64,000 nt of DNA from Methanolobus sp. WCC4 (GTDB taxonomy: Archaea; Halobacteriota; Methanosarcinia; Methanosarcinales; Methanosarcinaceae): NCBI RefSeq assembly GCF_038022665.1, contig NZ_CP150629.1, positions 558,001 to 622,000 of the forward strand, written 5' to 3'. The notes under the pieces were generated by a model. That model did not search any database, was not told the DNA's origin, and worked only from the letters and a program-made list of their open reading frames with translations. Both the position numbers and the translations under genes were made by a program. Shown here piece by piece: positions 48,136 to 57,633 of this stretch (its first letter is position 1; each line of letters begins with the position of its first letter).

Positions 48136-48354
48136 GGTTGTGAGGATGTATATCGAGTACAATCTCACAACCGGGAGACAATTCTTGCGCGTATTGTCTC
48201 CCTCTAATTGGTGCTACATGGATATCACTTTTCCGTTGTAGCACCCTCAAAAGAAGATGGTTTCTGTCAGGTTTGATCAGGAGCCACCAGTGATCGTCTT
48301 CTTTTGAGTAACACCTTCCGGTTGTCCGGGGGTGTCAACAGGCCATTAATGGCC
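48136..48354 (+). repeat. Six consecutive inverted repeats between mttC and mttP
   Basis: Stems: GGTTGTGAG/CTCACAACC (48136-48144 with 48164-48172); GGGAGACAAT/ATTGTCTCCC (48173-48182 with 48193-48202); GGTGCTACA/TGTAGCACC (48210-48218 with 48237-48245); CTCAAAAGAAGA/TCTTCTTTTGAG (48246-48257 with 48297-48308); ACACC/GGTGT with an inner CCGG pair (48311-48335); and the palindrome GGCCATTAATGGCC (48341-48354). Neighbouring stems abut almost without spacers, and four of them have 9-12 perfect pairs. In RNA this would be a row of hairpins. Confidence 0.75.
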
Positions 48355-48391
48355 ATTATAATTATGAAGGTTTGAAATTGGAGGTATTGAC

Positions 48392-49438
48392 TTGGATCTA
48401 AAAGCTTTAAAAAAGCAAGAACATCAGAAGAGGGTCAAGTTCGGTTATATGTGGGCTCTTTTCTGTGCAGTTCTCTGGGGTATGTGGTATATCCCTGGTA
48501 CAACGGTATGGGTACTTAACCCATTCGATGAGATGTACGGCGAGATCGCTGCAGGAAGCGGCGATGGTATGGCACTGGTAATAGTGGCAGTGTTAATTAC
48601 AGCGTTCAACGCATTAACAGTTATTCTGGCTCTTGCCGTCTGGAACGGCGTGCTTGGTAAGTTCGGTGAGATGAAGAGAACAGTGAAGGAATTCCATCCA
48701 TGTTCTAAATGGTTCTTCCTGGCCTCTATCTTTGGCGGTCCTATGGCCATTCTTGGTTCATTTATCGCAATGGGATTCGTCGGAGGTGCTTTTGCAGCTG
48801 TTGCAGCACTTATGTATCCTGTTATAGGTTCTATCCTTGCCCAGAAATGGTATGGTGAGAAGATCTCAAAGAGGGCTTATCTTGGTATTGCTTTCATCAT
48901 TGCTGGTGGTATCACCATATTCGGTGGCGGACTGCTCAGTGAGCTTGGAAGCGGTAATGTAGTATGGATCGGTTACCTCGGTGGTCTCATGGCAGCAGCT
49001 GGATGGGGAATTGAAGGCGCGATCGCAGGAAAGGGTCTTGATATCGCAGAACCTGATGTAGGTCTGACACTGAGGTTCCTTGGTGAGAACATCATCTGGT
49101 GGATTCTCATTGTTCCTGCTCTTGCAATTGCAGGATTCCCAATGTTCAAGTATGCACTTCTCGCATTCGAGCCACTCACACTTCTGGTACTTGTCTTTGC
49201 AGGTATAACATTTGGTTTCTGTTATGTTGCCTGGTACAAGTCCTTCCCACTCATAGGTGTGGGCAGAGGACAGGGTATTGGTAACCTGTATGGTCTGTTC
49301 GCTGTGATATTCATCTTCCTCTTCTTCGGAGATGTTCCTGCATGGACCATCCTTCTGGGAGGTGCTCTCTGTCTTGGAGGTAGTACTATAATGTTCTCCG
49401 AGGACACAGGCGAAATGGAATCACTGAGAGGTGACTGA
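48392..49438 (+). CDS. mttP: MttP-type trimethylamine permease
   Basis: A 348-residue membrane protein with about ten hydrophobic segments, in a DMT-like layout, starting at TTG 48392. The TTG is supported by a GGAGGT site six bases upstream, and no ATG is suitably placed. Residues 20-45 include Y-M-W-A-L-F-C-A-V-L-W-G-M-W-Y-I-P-G. Genes of this type (mttP) stand after mttC in Methanosarcina and are thought to import trimethylamine. It is separated from mttC by the hairpin array, and the next gene starts at its stop codon. Confidence 0.83.
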   Translation: MDLKALKKQEHQKRVKFGYMWALFCAVLWGMWYIPGTTVWVLNPFDEMYGEIAAGSGDGMALVIVAVLITAFNALTVILALAVWNGVLGKFGEMKRTVKEFHPCSKWFFLASIFGGPMAILGSFIAMGFVGGAFAAVAALMYPVIGSILAQKWYGEKISKRAYLGIAFIIAGGITIFGGGLLSELGSGNVVWIGYLGGLMAAAGWGIEGAIAGKGLDIAEPDVGLTLRFLGENIIWWILIVPALAIAGFPMFKYALLAFEPLTLLVLVFAGITFGFCYVAWYKSFPLIGVGRGQGIGNLYGLFAVIFIFLFFGDVPAWTILLGGALCLGGSTIMFSEDTGEMESLRGD

Positions 49439-49439
49439 A

Positions 49440-49730
49440 ATGGCAGGACAACGTCCGATAAAGTTCAGGATACTTGAGCTTTGCAACAGTGGCAAATGGA
49501 ACTATGAGATCGTCCAGCAGATCCAGAAAGAATATGGTCTGAAAGGAAATTTCCAGAGGGATTCCATCAACTTCGATATAATCGAGCTTGCATCAGGTGG
49601 AATGCTCAGGGATGTCGAGGTCAAGGTCGATGAAGAAGGGATCTACAAGAAAGGTTTCCTTCTGCACAAGTACGAACTGACAGACTTTGGAAAAGTTAGG
49701 GCTGCAGATGCCTGTTTAATGTATGTTTAA
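49440..49730 (+). CDS. Small winged-helix-like protein of the mtt operon
   Basis: 96 residues from the ATG at 49440 (a GTG at 49431 is also possible). The ATG almost touches the mttP TGA, so the two are coupled. The pattern K-F-R-I-L-E-L-C-N-S-G-K-W-N-Y-E-I-V-Q-Q-I-Q-K-E, and later G-F-L-L-H-K-Y-E-L-T-D-F-G-K, resembles a PadR-like or other small winged-helix DNA-binding domain. It might sense or regulate methylamine genes. The function is not known. Confidence 0.7.
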   Translation: MAGQRPIKFRILELCNSGKWNYEIVQQIQKEYGLKGNFQRDSINFDIIELASGGMLRDVEVKVDEEGIYKKGFLLHKYELTDFGKVRAADACLMYV

Positions 49731-49744
49731 GGAGTGAAAAGAAA

Positions 49745-49894
49745 ATGGTACAGACACAAGCTGCAATGGAAGCTTACAATGCTTACTGGGTGAACTCACC
49801 TCTGCCAGCTGCTGATGTTATGTGGATGGTCGCCATCCTGGTCGTAGCATTACTGGCACTCTGGCAGGCGAGAACGTTCGTTTCACAGTTCTAA
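49745..49894 (+). CDS. 49-residue single-span membrane protein of the mtt operon
   Basis: A short gene with a good ribosome site (AAGGAGTG, 10 bp before the ATG) 14 bp after the HTH gene, ending TAA. The protein has an amphipathic N-terminus, then one membrane helix at about 26-40 (M-W-M-V-A-I-L-V-V-A-L-L-A-L-W) and a short Q-A-R-T-F-V-S-Q-F tail. Its place after mttP suggests a small subunit or stabiliser of the permease, like other small membrane proteins of transporters (inference). I do not recognise the family. Confidence 0.65.
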   Translation: MVQTQAAMEAYNAYWVNSPLPAADVMWMVAILVVALLALWQARTFVSQF

Positions 49895-50228
49895 GGAGGG
49901 TTCTGAAAAGTATCCTTTTAAGATCAGTTGAGTAGATGGGCACAGTGAGGTTGCAGGTCATTATCCCATGGCTATGCTTGTGACGGACCTGTGCCTGTTA
50001 ATATTTATCTTATCTACTATCCCGAAAGCGCTGCAAGTCAATATAATAGAAAAATATAAATACTAGATAACATGAGCTCTCATGGGTTAACTTTAAATAA
50101 TGATGCTAAACGCAGTATTTATATGTATTGCATGACTGTGCAGCTTAACTTTCGGGTTATATCTCCAACTTCAAACCGGAATCAAATAAGAATTGTCTAA
50201 AATCATCATAAATCAATGAGGTATATAA
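49895..50228. other. Intergenic region before mtbC
   Basis: 334 bp. It holds an imperfect hairpin (GGCACAG near 49939 with CTGTGCC near 49990, inside GTAGAT/ATCTAC) that may end the mttP transcript. TATA-like runs AAAATATAAATAC (about 50050-50062) and TATTTATATG (about 50115-50124) are likely mtbC promoters. The first resembles the mttB box at 45799-45811. Confidence 0.5.
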
Positions 50229-50873
50229 ATGAGCAAAGAAGAAACGTTCAAAGAACTTTCAGATGCTGTTGTCACCTGCAAGAAAGACGTAGTGATAGCA
50301 GCAGTCGAGAAGGCAAAGGGCGAGGGCATCCCTGCACCCGAGATCATTGAAAAAGGTCTTGCAGTAGGAATGAACGAAGTAGGCGTCCTTTTTGAAAGAG
50401 GAAAGTTATTCCTTCCTCACGTAATGATGGCAGCAGGTGCAATGGAAGAGGGTGTCAAGCTCCTTGAAGCAGACCTTCCTGCAGAATCCGTTAGCCAGAA
50501 GCTTGGTGTAATTGTGAACGGTACTGTTGAAGGTGACGTCCACGACATCGGAAAGTCAATTGTATCAACCATGCTCCAGTCAGCAGGCTTTGAGGTCCAT
50601 GATATTGGCAGGGACGTTCCACTGCAGGACTTCATCGACAAGATAAAAGAGACCAATGCAGACATGGTAGGTCTTTCCGCACTTATGACCACCACCCTCC
50701 AGGGACAGAAGGATGTCATCGAGATGCTCAAAGAAAATGGCATGAGAGATGATGTCAAGGTCATGGTCGGCGGTGCTCCTGCAACCCAGGCATGGGCTGA
50801 GAAGATAGGTGCAGACTGCTATGCAGAAAATGCAAGTGAAGCTGTTGTAAAGGCAAAGGAGCTACTGCTCTAA
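50229..50873 (+). CDS. mtbC: Dimethylamine corrinoid protein MtbC
   Basis: 214 residues. It accepts the methyl group of dimethylamine from MtbB. Cobalt ligand His105 lies in [10 protein letters not shown], the B12 domain segments L-S-A-L-M-T-T-T and V-G-G-A-P-A-T follow, and a helical cap precedes. A weak TGAGGTATA ribosome site is present. mtbB starts 13 bp after its stop, so they form one operon. Confidence 0.95.
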   Translation: MSKEETFKELSDAVVTCKKDVVIAAVEKAKGEGIPAPEIIEKGLAVGMNEVGVLFERGKLFLPHVMMAAGAMEEGVKLLEADLPAESVSQKLGVIVNGTVEGDVHDIGKSIVSTMLQSAGFEVHDIGRDVPLQDFIDKIKETNADMVGLSALMTTTLQGQKDVIEMLKENGMRDDVKVMVGGAPATQAWAEKIGADCYAENASEAVVKAKELLL

Positions 50874-50886
50874 GCGAGGTCTTATC

Positions 50887-52290
50887 ATGACAACAGAATA
50901 CAAATTGAGAATGGGAGATGGAAAGCGCATCTTCATGACAAAGGAGCAGATAATCGCTGACCTTAAGGAAGGTATGGCAGATGCTGCAGACCTTGGTGAC
51001 ATTCCAGATCTAACTGAAGATGAGATCGACAAGCTCGTAGATATACTTACCATGCCTTCAAGGATGGTCGGTGTCGAGCAGGGTATGGAAGTACCTGTGA
51101 CCCACGATATCGGAACCATCAGGATCGATGGTGACCAGGGTAACAGTGGTGTAGGTATTCCATCCAGCAGGCTCGTCGGTGCAATGATGCACGAGCGTGC
51201 ATTTGGTGCAGACACAATGGAACTTGGTCATATCGACTACAGTTACAAGCCTGCAAAGCCTGTTATTGCACAGGAGATGCAGACAATGGAAGTCTGCCAG
51301 CAGAACATGGTTGTCCCTCTCCTTTACGGTGCAATGCCTAACATGGGTCTTTACTACACACCTGATGGTCCTTTCGAGAACCCTGGTGACCTTATGAAGG
51401 CATTCAAGATCGACGAAGCAAGGGAGTCCATGGAACACTCTGCAAAGCACCTTACAAGGGACATTGTCTGGATCATGCAGAGGATGATGTCATCAGGTTC
51501 CGATGGTGTGAACTTCGATACTATCGGTGCAGCAGGTGACGGTGACATGTATGCATCACTCCATGCTATCGAAGCACTGAGAAAGCAGTTCCCTGATATC
51601 TACATTGAAGCAGGTATGGCAGGAGAACTTATGCTTGGAATGCACGGTGAGCTTGAATATGATGGTGTGACCCTTGCAGGTCTCTGGCCACATGAGCAGG
51701 CAGCACTTGTTGCAAAGGCAGGAGCAAACGTTTTTGGTCCTGTTGTGAACACCAATACCAGCAAAACATCAGCATGGAACCTTGGAAGGGCTGTTACATT
51801 CATCAAACAGGCTGTTAAAGATTCAACAATTCCATGTCATGTGAACATGGGTATGGGTGTCGGTGGTATCCCAATGCTCGAGACCCCTACAATTGACGCT
51901 GTATCAAGAGCCAGCAAGGCGATGGTAGAAATTGCTGGCGTGGATGGTATATAGATAGGGGTCGGCGACCCGATGGGTATGCCGATCTCCCACATAATGA
52001 CCTCCGGAATGAGCGGGATCAGAGCAGCAGGTGACCTTGTTGCAAGAATGGAATTCTCAAAGGGTATGAGAATTGGAGAAGCAAAGGATTACGTTGCAAA
52101 GAAGCTGGACGTTACCACTGCAGACCTCAGTGACGAGTATGTGATGAGGGAACTGAGAGAAGAGCTCGGTATCGGTGTAATCACTTCAGTTGCAGGTGCT
52201 CCAAAGGGAATCGCAGCTAAGATGAACATCGAGAAACTGCTCGACCTTAAGATCAACAGCTGTGAGAAGTTCAGGGAACAGATAGCCTGA
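50887..52290 (+). CDS. mtbB: Dimethylamine methyltransferase MtbB, UAG-encoded pyrrolysine at 356
   Basis: A 467-residue gene with TAG at 51952-51954 read as pyrrolysine 356, the same length and position as M. barkeri MtbB. It transfers one methyl group from dimethylamine to Co(I)-MtbC, leaving monomethylamine for MtmB. The sequence past TAG continues in frame ([13 protein letters not shown]) to TGA at 52288-52290. The same amber context recurs in the mini-ORF at 25734. mtmC2 follows after about 100 bp. Confidence 0.96.
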
Positions 52291-52391
52291 ATCCATGGTG
52301 GTTCACTGTGATCGCCTGGGACGGTGTTCCAGGCCTCAACAGTTTTCCACTTTTTGATTTAAATATACTACTAATAACACAAGGTGAAATT

Positions 52392-53048
52392 ATGTCAAAT
52401 CAGGAAATGTTAGACAAACTCAGAGACACTATCGTTACACAGGATATCAACGGTTGTGCCGAAGCTACCCAGGAAGCCCTGGATGCCGGAATGACAGCTG
52501 TTGAGATCATCAACGATGGTCTTTCAGTAGGTATGAAGATAATCGGTGACAAGTTCGAAGCAGCAGAGGTCTACCTTCCGCAGATCATGATGTCTGCAAA
52601 GGCAATGAACGCTGCAATGGAGATCCTTGTTCCTGTACTCGCAGAAGAGAAGGGAGCAGATGACGAAGGTGTAGGACTTGCTGTCACCTATGTACAGGAA
52701 GGCGACATCCACGATATCGGTCACCGCCTCGTAACAACAATGCTTGAAGCAAACGGTTTCAGGATAATTGACATGGGCGTCGACGTACCAAATGACAATA
52801 TCGTTGAAGAGATTGCAAAACACAAGGGCAAGAAGGTACTGCTCGTTGGTTCAGCACTCATGACAACATCAATGCTCGGTCAGAAGGACACTGTATCAAT
52901 GCTTGCAGAAGAAGGTCTTCGTGATTATGTCAAGATCATGTTCGGTGGAGCACCGGTATCTGATGCATGGATCGCAGAGATCGGAGCAGATGCAACAGCA
53001 GAGAACGCAGCAGATGCAGCTCGTGTAGCTCTTGAGATTATGAAATAA
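52392..53048 (+). CDS. mtmC: Monomethylamine corrinoid protein MtmC (copy 2)
   Basis: 218 residues from the ATG at 52392, behind AAGGTGAAAT. The longer frame from 52308 is spacer. It is nearly the same as copy 1 with one inserted residue, and the cobalt ligand is His107 in D-I-H-D-I-G-H-R-L-V. A TATA-like TTAAATATAC just upstream (about 52359-52368) suggests a promoter of its own inside the mtb-mtm block, with a very short leader. Confidence 0.94.
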   Translation: MSNQEMLDKLRDTIVTQDINGCAEATQEALDAGMTAVEIINDGLSVGMKIIGDKFEAAEVYLPQIMMSAKAMNAAMEILVPVLAEEKGADDEGVGLAVTYVQEGDIHDIGHRLVTTMLEANGFRIIDMGVDVPNDNIVEEIAKHKGKKVLLVGSALMTTSMLGQKDTVSMLAEEGLRDYVKIMFGGAPVSDAWIAEIGADATAENAADAARVALEIMK

Positions 53049-53061
53049 GGGGTGTTCAAAG

Positions 53062-54438
53062 ATGACATTTTCAAGATCAATGGATTGTTTCGAGTTCTAT
53101 GAGCGTGCAAAGAAGGGAGAGAAGATGACCCAGGATGACTGGGACCTCATGACCATCCCTATGAAGGCAATGGAACTCAAGCAGAAGTACAACCTTGACT
53201 TCAAGAACGAATTCGTACCAACTGACAAGGACATGATGGAGAACCTCTTCAAGGCAGGTTTCGAGATGCTCCTTGACTGTGGTATCTTCTGTACAGACAC
53301 AAGCCGTGTAGTAAAATACACAGAGGATGAGATCTGGGACGCAATCAACAACGTCCAGAAGGAATTCGTGCTTGGAACCGGCAGGGACGCTGTCAGGGTC
53401 CAGAAGAGAAGTGTTGGCGACAAGAGAAAGCCAATAGTTCAGGGTGGTCCTACCGGTTCTCCTATCTCAGAAGAGATGTTCATGCCAGTTCACATGAGCT
53501 ATGCTCTTGAGAAGGAAGTAGATACCATCGTCAACGGTGTAATGATGACAGTGCGCGGAAAGCCACCAATTCCAAAGACACCATACGAAGTACTTGCTGC
53601 CAAGACCGAGACAAGGCTGATCAAGAATGCAGCTGCAATGGCCGGAAGGCCAGGCATGGGCATATAGGGACCAGAGACTTCCCTGTCCGCTCAGGGAAAT
53701 ATCGCTTCAGACTGCGTCGGTGGCCAGGTCTGCAGCGACAGTCACGAAGTATCCCAGCTCAATGAGCTTAAGATCGACCTTGATGCTATCAGTGTGATGG
53801 CACACTATCAGGGTAACAGTGACATCATCATGGATGAACAGATGCCTATCTTTGGTGGTTATGCCGGTGGCATAGAAGAGACCGCTATCGTAGATATCGC
53901 AACTCACATCAATGCATTTGTAATGAGCAATGCAAGCTGGCACCTTGATGGTCCAGTCCACATCCGCTGGGGATCCACAAACACCCGTGAGACCCTCATA
54001 ATCGCAGGATGGACATGTGCTACCATCTCAGAGTTCACAGACATGCTTTCCGGTAACCAGTACTACCCATGTGCAGGTCCATGTACCGAGATGTGTCTGC
54101 TTGAAGCATCCGCACAGTCCATCACCGACACAGCTTCAGGCCGTGAGATCCTCTCCGGTGTAGCAGCTGCAAAGGGTGTTGTCCAGGACAAGACCACAGG
54201 TATGGAAGCAAGGATGATGGGAGAAGTTGCAAGGGCAACAGCAGGAATGGATATTTCTGAGGTCAACAAGGTCCTTGATGCTCTTGTAAGTTCTTATGAG
54301 GGCAACTATGCAACTGCACCAGAAGGAAAGACCTTCCAGGAATGTTACGACATTGCAACCGTAACACCAACCGACGAGTACGTCAAGGTCTACGACGGTG
54401 CACGCAAGAAGCTCGAAGAATTCGGTCTTACTTTCTAA
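53062..54438 (+). CDS. mtmB: Monomethylamine methyltransferase MtmB (copy 2), UAG-encoded pyrrolysine at 202
   Basis: 458 residues with TAG at 53665-53667 as pyrrolysine 202. It is almost identical to copy 1. About 69 nt spanning the TAG and another block of about 120 nt just downstream show no difference between the copies, although flanking synonymous sites differ. The start is 13 bp after mtmC2 with AAGGGGTG as ribosome site. A strong terminator follows at 54490-54530. Confidence 0.96.
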
Positions 54439-54489
54439 GACCAATAATGAATCCCTGTGATAAATTAGTTTATCACTTCCCAACCAACA

Positions 54490-54530
54490 TGAGCCGGCGA
54501 CTTATCACCGCTGGCTCACCTTTGTTTTTT
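54490..54530 (+). terminator. Terminator of the mtb-mtm operon
   Basis: TGAGCCGGCG (54490-54499) pairs with CGCTGGCTCA (54509-54518), ten pairs with one G-U, followed by ACC and the run TTTGTTTTTT (54521-54530). Confidence 0.75.
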
Positions 54531-55045
54531 GTGATAATTTTTAGTTTAGAATATTCTGGATCTGTAGATTTTCTCATTTGGATGCAGAAATAAACTTTAA
54601 GCAACAGATGACATATCCATCTTTTTGGACCGTGCCAGCTTCGCCGGAACCCTCCGGGATGATTTTAGTTGTTTATGACTTCCGATAAGCCAAACTTATT
54701 GTTCCCTGCAGTCTCGTGTTCTGATAGTTCTACAAAAGATCATTGACAAACAAAGAACAATGCAGCCATCCGCCGCAGGCGGCGCGTTCCTTTACTACTA
54801 TCCTGAAGACTATCAAAATTGTGCAGTTATTGAAAAATGCTGAGTTCAAATTACAATTAGCAGGATTTCTACAGAGACGTTTTTTTGATGATCAATTAAT
54901 TTTTCCCAAACAAGAAGTTAAGTTAGCACTGATCTTCACTTGTTGAAAAAAGTAAATGTACATTTTTCTTCAGACTATATATATAAAGTATGAATGATCT
55001 TGTACGTTTTGTTCTCAAGCAGATGAAAATAATATATCTTTTAGC
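54531..55045. other. Intergenic region between mtmB2 and the mtmB-homologue fragment
   Basis: About 515 bp. A short open frame (54743-54946) ends in a Lys/Leu-rich stretch (I-V-Q-L-L-K-N-A-E-F-K-L) and might be a transposase scrap, but it has no clear family match. CCGCCGCAGGCGGCG (54769-54783) is a small GC-rich palindrome out of keeping with its surroundings. Nothing else is recognised. Confidence 0.35.
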
Positions 55046-55165
55046 TTAGACAGGTTCTCCTGGCACATCACCCATGATCTTATACGAGATCTTCCTGTAG
55101 AGTGACAGGTATTCATCGGTGGGTTCCATGTCGTATTCGGAGCGGATGTTTAGCACCTGTCAAAG
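55046..55165 (-). pseudogene. 3' fragment of a second Pyl-less mtmB homologue
   Basis: This segment is nearly identical to 57638-57757, the end of the Pyl-less mtmB homologue. On the minus strand it encodes N-I-R-S-E-Y-D-M-E-P-T-D-E-Y-L-S-L-Y-R-K followed by the same ending, with stop TAA at 55046-55048. The reading frame is broken upstream (a base is missing around GTGCTAAAC). The match ends where the sensor kinase gene begins, and the kinase stop codon (55160-55162) lies inside it. It marks a past tandem copy of the gene, now truncated. Confidence 0.85.
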
Positions 55166-57190
55166 GTTTTGTCTCTCGATCGGGATCCTGAAATAGAAAG
55201 TCGTTCCTACGTCCAATTCAGATTCGACCCACACCGTTCCTCCGTGAAGTTCAACAAACGACTTTACAATAGAAAGACCAAGTCCGGTACCTTCTTTGTC
55301 CCTTGAATCAAAATTATTTACCTGCCTGAAAGGATAGAAGATCTTTTTCTGGTCAGACTTAGAGATACCTTTGCCGGTATCTTTCACACTGACCAGAATA
55401 TCGCCGTTATCATGTGATGCACCAATGTTTACAGTACCTCCTTCAGATGTAAACTTAATAGAATTACTCACCAGATTGAACAAGATCTGCTTGAACTTCA
55501 TTTTGTCTGCATTGATGATTTCCGGGCAGTCATCAAGATCATATATTAAAGTCAGATCTTGCTTCATGGCCAATGGCATAAGGGTGGTTATTACATCATG
55601 AATAATAGGTATGGGTGGGAATGGTTCAATAGATAGTTCCATCCTTCCTGCTTCTACTTTGGAAAGGTCGAGTATTCCATTTATAAGTTCAAGCAAATGT
55701 TTTCCACTGGAAGATATATTGCTTACATATCTCTGCTGTTTTTCATTCAATTCTCCTGAAGTCTGCATCTCAAGTATTTCTGAAAAACCAATTACAGAAT
55801 TAAGCGGGGTTCTTAATTCATGGCTCATGTTCGCTAAGAACTCACTTTTTAGACGATTAGATTCTTCTGCACGTATCATTTCCTCTTTCATCATCTCTGT
55901 TTGCTTACGTTCTTCTATATCCCTGATCATTACCATTATAGCTCTCTTGCCATTATGTTCTATCAAAGAAGGACTTAGCTCGGCAACAAATGAACTTCCA
56001 TCTTTCCGTATTAATCTGATCTCATAGCTAGATGGAATATCAGGGCCTTCATTAGCTATCTTTTCATAGATCTTCGTCACAATATGTGCACTATCGTCTG
56101 AAACATAATTAAGAATAGATGTATTAAGAATAGAACCCAGGTCATAACCGATCATCTCTACAATTCTGTTATTGGCGAAAACAAGTACTTCATCCTGAAC
56201 AATAACAATACCTTCTTTGCTCCCTTCAACCAGTGTAAAGTACTTCTTTTTTGAGGCATTGAGTTCCTCATTCTTGGATAACAGTTCAGAAGTACGTTTG
56301 AGAACCTCTTTTCTGAGAACAACAGAGATTACGATAAAGATCAGGACCGCAAGGATCAATATGATAAGAAAAACCACTAACCATGCAGGTAATTCGAAAG
56401 GTTCTCCATAAGATAACCATTTATCCTCTATGTCGTAGTAAACTGAACCATTATCTGCTTTCAGATCACCAAGGTAAGTGTCAATGGTTGCAATAAGTTC
56501 CTGATTCTCTCCTTCAGTCGTTGCACAATGCAACGATATAGGGAAAGTCTCAATAGCAGTTTCTTTAAAGACCATTCCCAGACCATTATGTGATGCATAT
56601 GATCTGGCAAACATTCCTGCATCTACTTTTCCTTCACGAATATGGGACCTTACCGAATCAAAATCATCAACATAGACAAATTCGCAATCTACTCCATATT
56701 GTTGTGTAAGGTCAATTAGTCCAATAGCACCATAGGTATTTTCAACAACTGCAATTTTTTGACCATCAAGGTCACGTATTGAGTTGATATGAGAATCTTT
56801 CGAAGTAAAGACCTGGCTCCATTCAAGAGACATGCTATTATTCGTATAATCCAGATAAGAATCACGTTCTTTACTATAAGCGACTGCTATCAACAGATCA
56901 GAATCACCATTTTTGACACTTTCAAGACAATCTGCCCATGGTAACAAAGTATATTCGACCTGCCATCCTTCGGTCATTGCAATATGATTTATAATTTCAA
57001 CAGAGAAACCACTGTATATGTCTTTATCATCAACAAATGTCATTGGAGGGAACTGCTCAATGACAATAGAAATAGTATCATTGTCCTCTGCAACTGCTGA
57101 AGCCGGTAATATTACTATTAGTAGTAACATCAATATAAGAGATCTTGTAAAGGAAAATTGTACCCATTGAAAACCGTCTTTTCCACTCAT
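55160..57190 (-). CDS. Sensor histidine kinase with periplasmic-binding-protein sensor domain
   Basis: 676 residues. A signal/anchor (about 17-34) is followed by an extracellular SBP_bac_3-type domain (about 38-265) with F-P-P-M-T-F-V-D-D-K-D-I-Y-S-G-F-S-V-E and K-I-A-V-V-E-N-T-Y-G. Next come a membrane helix (about 273-298), a PAS domain (about 320-430), a HisKA box with M-S-H-E-L-R-T-P-L-N-S, and an ATPase domain with N-L-V-S-N-S-I-K-F-T, D-T-G-K-G-I and G-T-G-L-G-L-S-I-V. Such sensor domains bind amino acids or small polar solutes, so it may sense a methylated amine (inference). Its last codons run into the mtmB-homologue fragment. Confidence 0.88.
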   Translation of the reverse strand: MSGKDGFQWVQFSFTRSLILMLLLIVILPASAVAEDNDTISIVIEQFPPMTFVDDKDIYSGFSVEIINHIAMTEGWQVEYTLLPWADCLESVKNGDSDLLIAVAYSKERDSYLDYTNNSMSLEWSQVFTSKDSHINSIRDLDGQKIAVVENTYGAIGLIDLTQQYGVDCEFVYVDDFDSVRSHIREGKVDAGMFARSYASHNGLGMVFKETAIETFPISLHCATTEGENQELIATIDTYLGDLKADNGSVYYDIEDKWLSYGEPFELPAWLVVFLIILILAVLIFIVISVVLRKEVLKRTSELLSKNEELNASKKKYFTLVEGSKEGIVIVQDEVLVFANNRIVEMIGYDLGSILNTSILNYVSDDSAHIVTKIYEKIANEGPDIPSSYEIRLIRKDGSSFVAELSPSLIEHNGKRAIMVMIRDIEERKQTEMMKEEMIRAEESNRLKSEFLANMSHELRTPLNSVIGFSEILEMQTSGELNEKQQRYVSNISSSGKHLLELINGILDLSKVEAGRMELSIEPFPPIPIIHDVITTLMPLAMKQDLTLIYDLDDCPEIINADKMKFKQILFNLVSNSIKFTSEGGTVNIGASHDNGDILVSVKDTGKGISKSDQKKIFYPFRQVNNFDSRDKEGTGLGLSIVKSFVELHGGTVWVESELDVGTTFYFRIPIERQNL

Positions 57191-57633
57191 TTGATCGTGT
57201 ATCCGTTATATGAAATATACATTGAACTTATAATTAAGTATTTAGTAATTATTATATTATTTTGTTATTTTATAGTCTCTAATATCATTGATTCAGTAGT
57301 ACTCCTATTATATCTGTCAATATATTATTTTATATTATGTAACTTCTCTAAGACCTATGTTATTTTCAGCAATGATCATTTTTCTAACCGGGATTGCATA
57401 AGCAGATATGACCAATCTCTCTGGGTCTCATTCATTCTATTCTTAATACCACCTAACTCAAAAATTCCATTACCAGTTGTATTCTTAGTGTTCTTCAATA
57501 TTCCTCATACAACAAAAAAGATGATCATAAGGCAGATCTGCCTGGTCGGATAAGTAAAGGAAGTAGGAAAATAATCTAATATTTTTAAGGTCGATGACCA
57601 ACTAAAAAGTAGCGTATGATCATATTTTTATGA
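57191..57633. other. AT-rich spacer between the sensor kinase and the Pyl-less mtmB homologue
   Basis: 443 bp, strongly AT-rich, including the kinase upstream region. A plus-strand open frame (57158-57553) is long only because of base composition and antisense overlap. Nothing recognisable is seen. Confidence 0.45.

Noticed and set aside
54743-54946. Possible transposase remnant after mtmB2
   Set aside because: Only 67 codons and no diagnostic motif, terminal inverted repeats or target duplication seen.
57158-57553. A 131-codon plus-strand frame in the AT-rich spacer
   Set aside because: Composition is that of translated AT-rich DNA, with no ribosome site; it overlaps the kinase start on the other strand.
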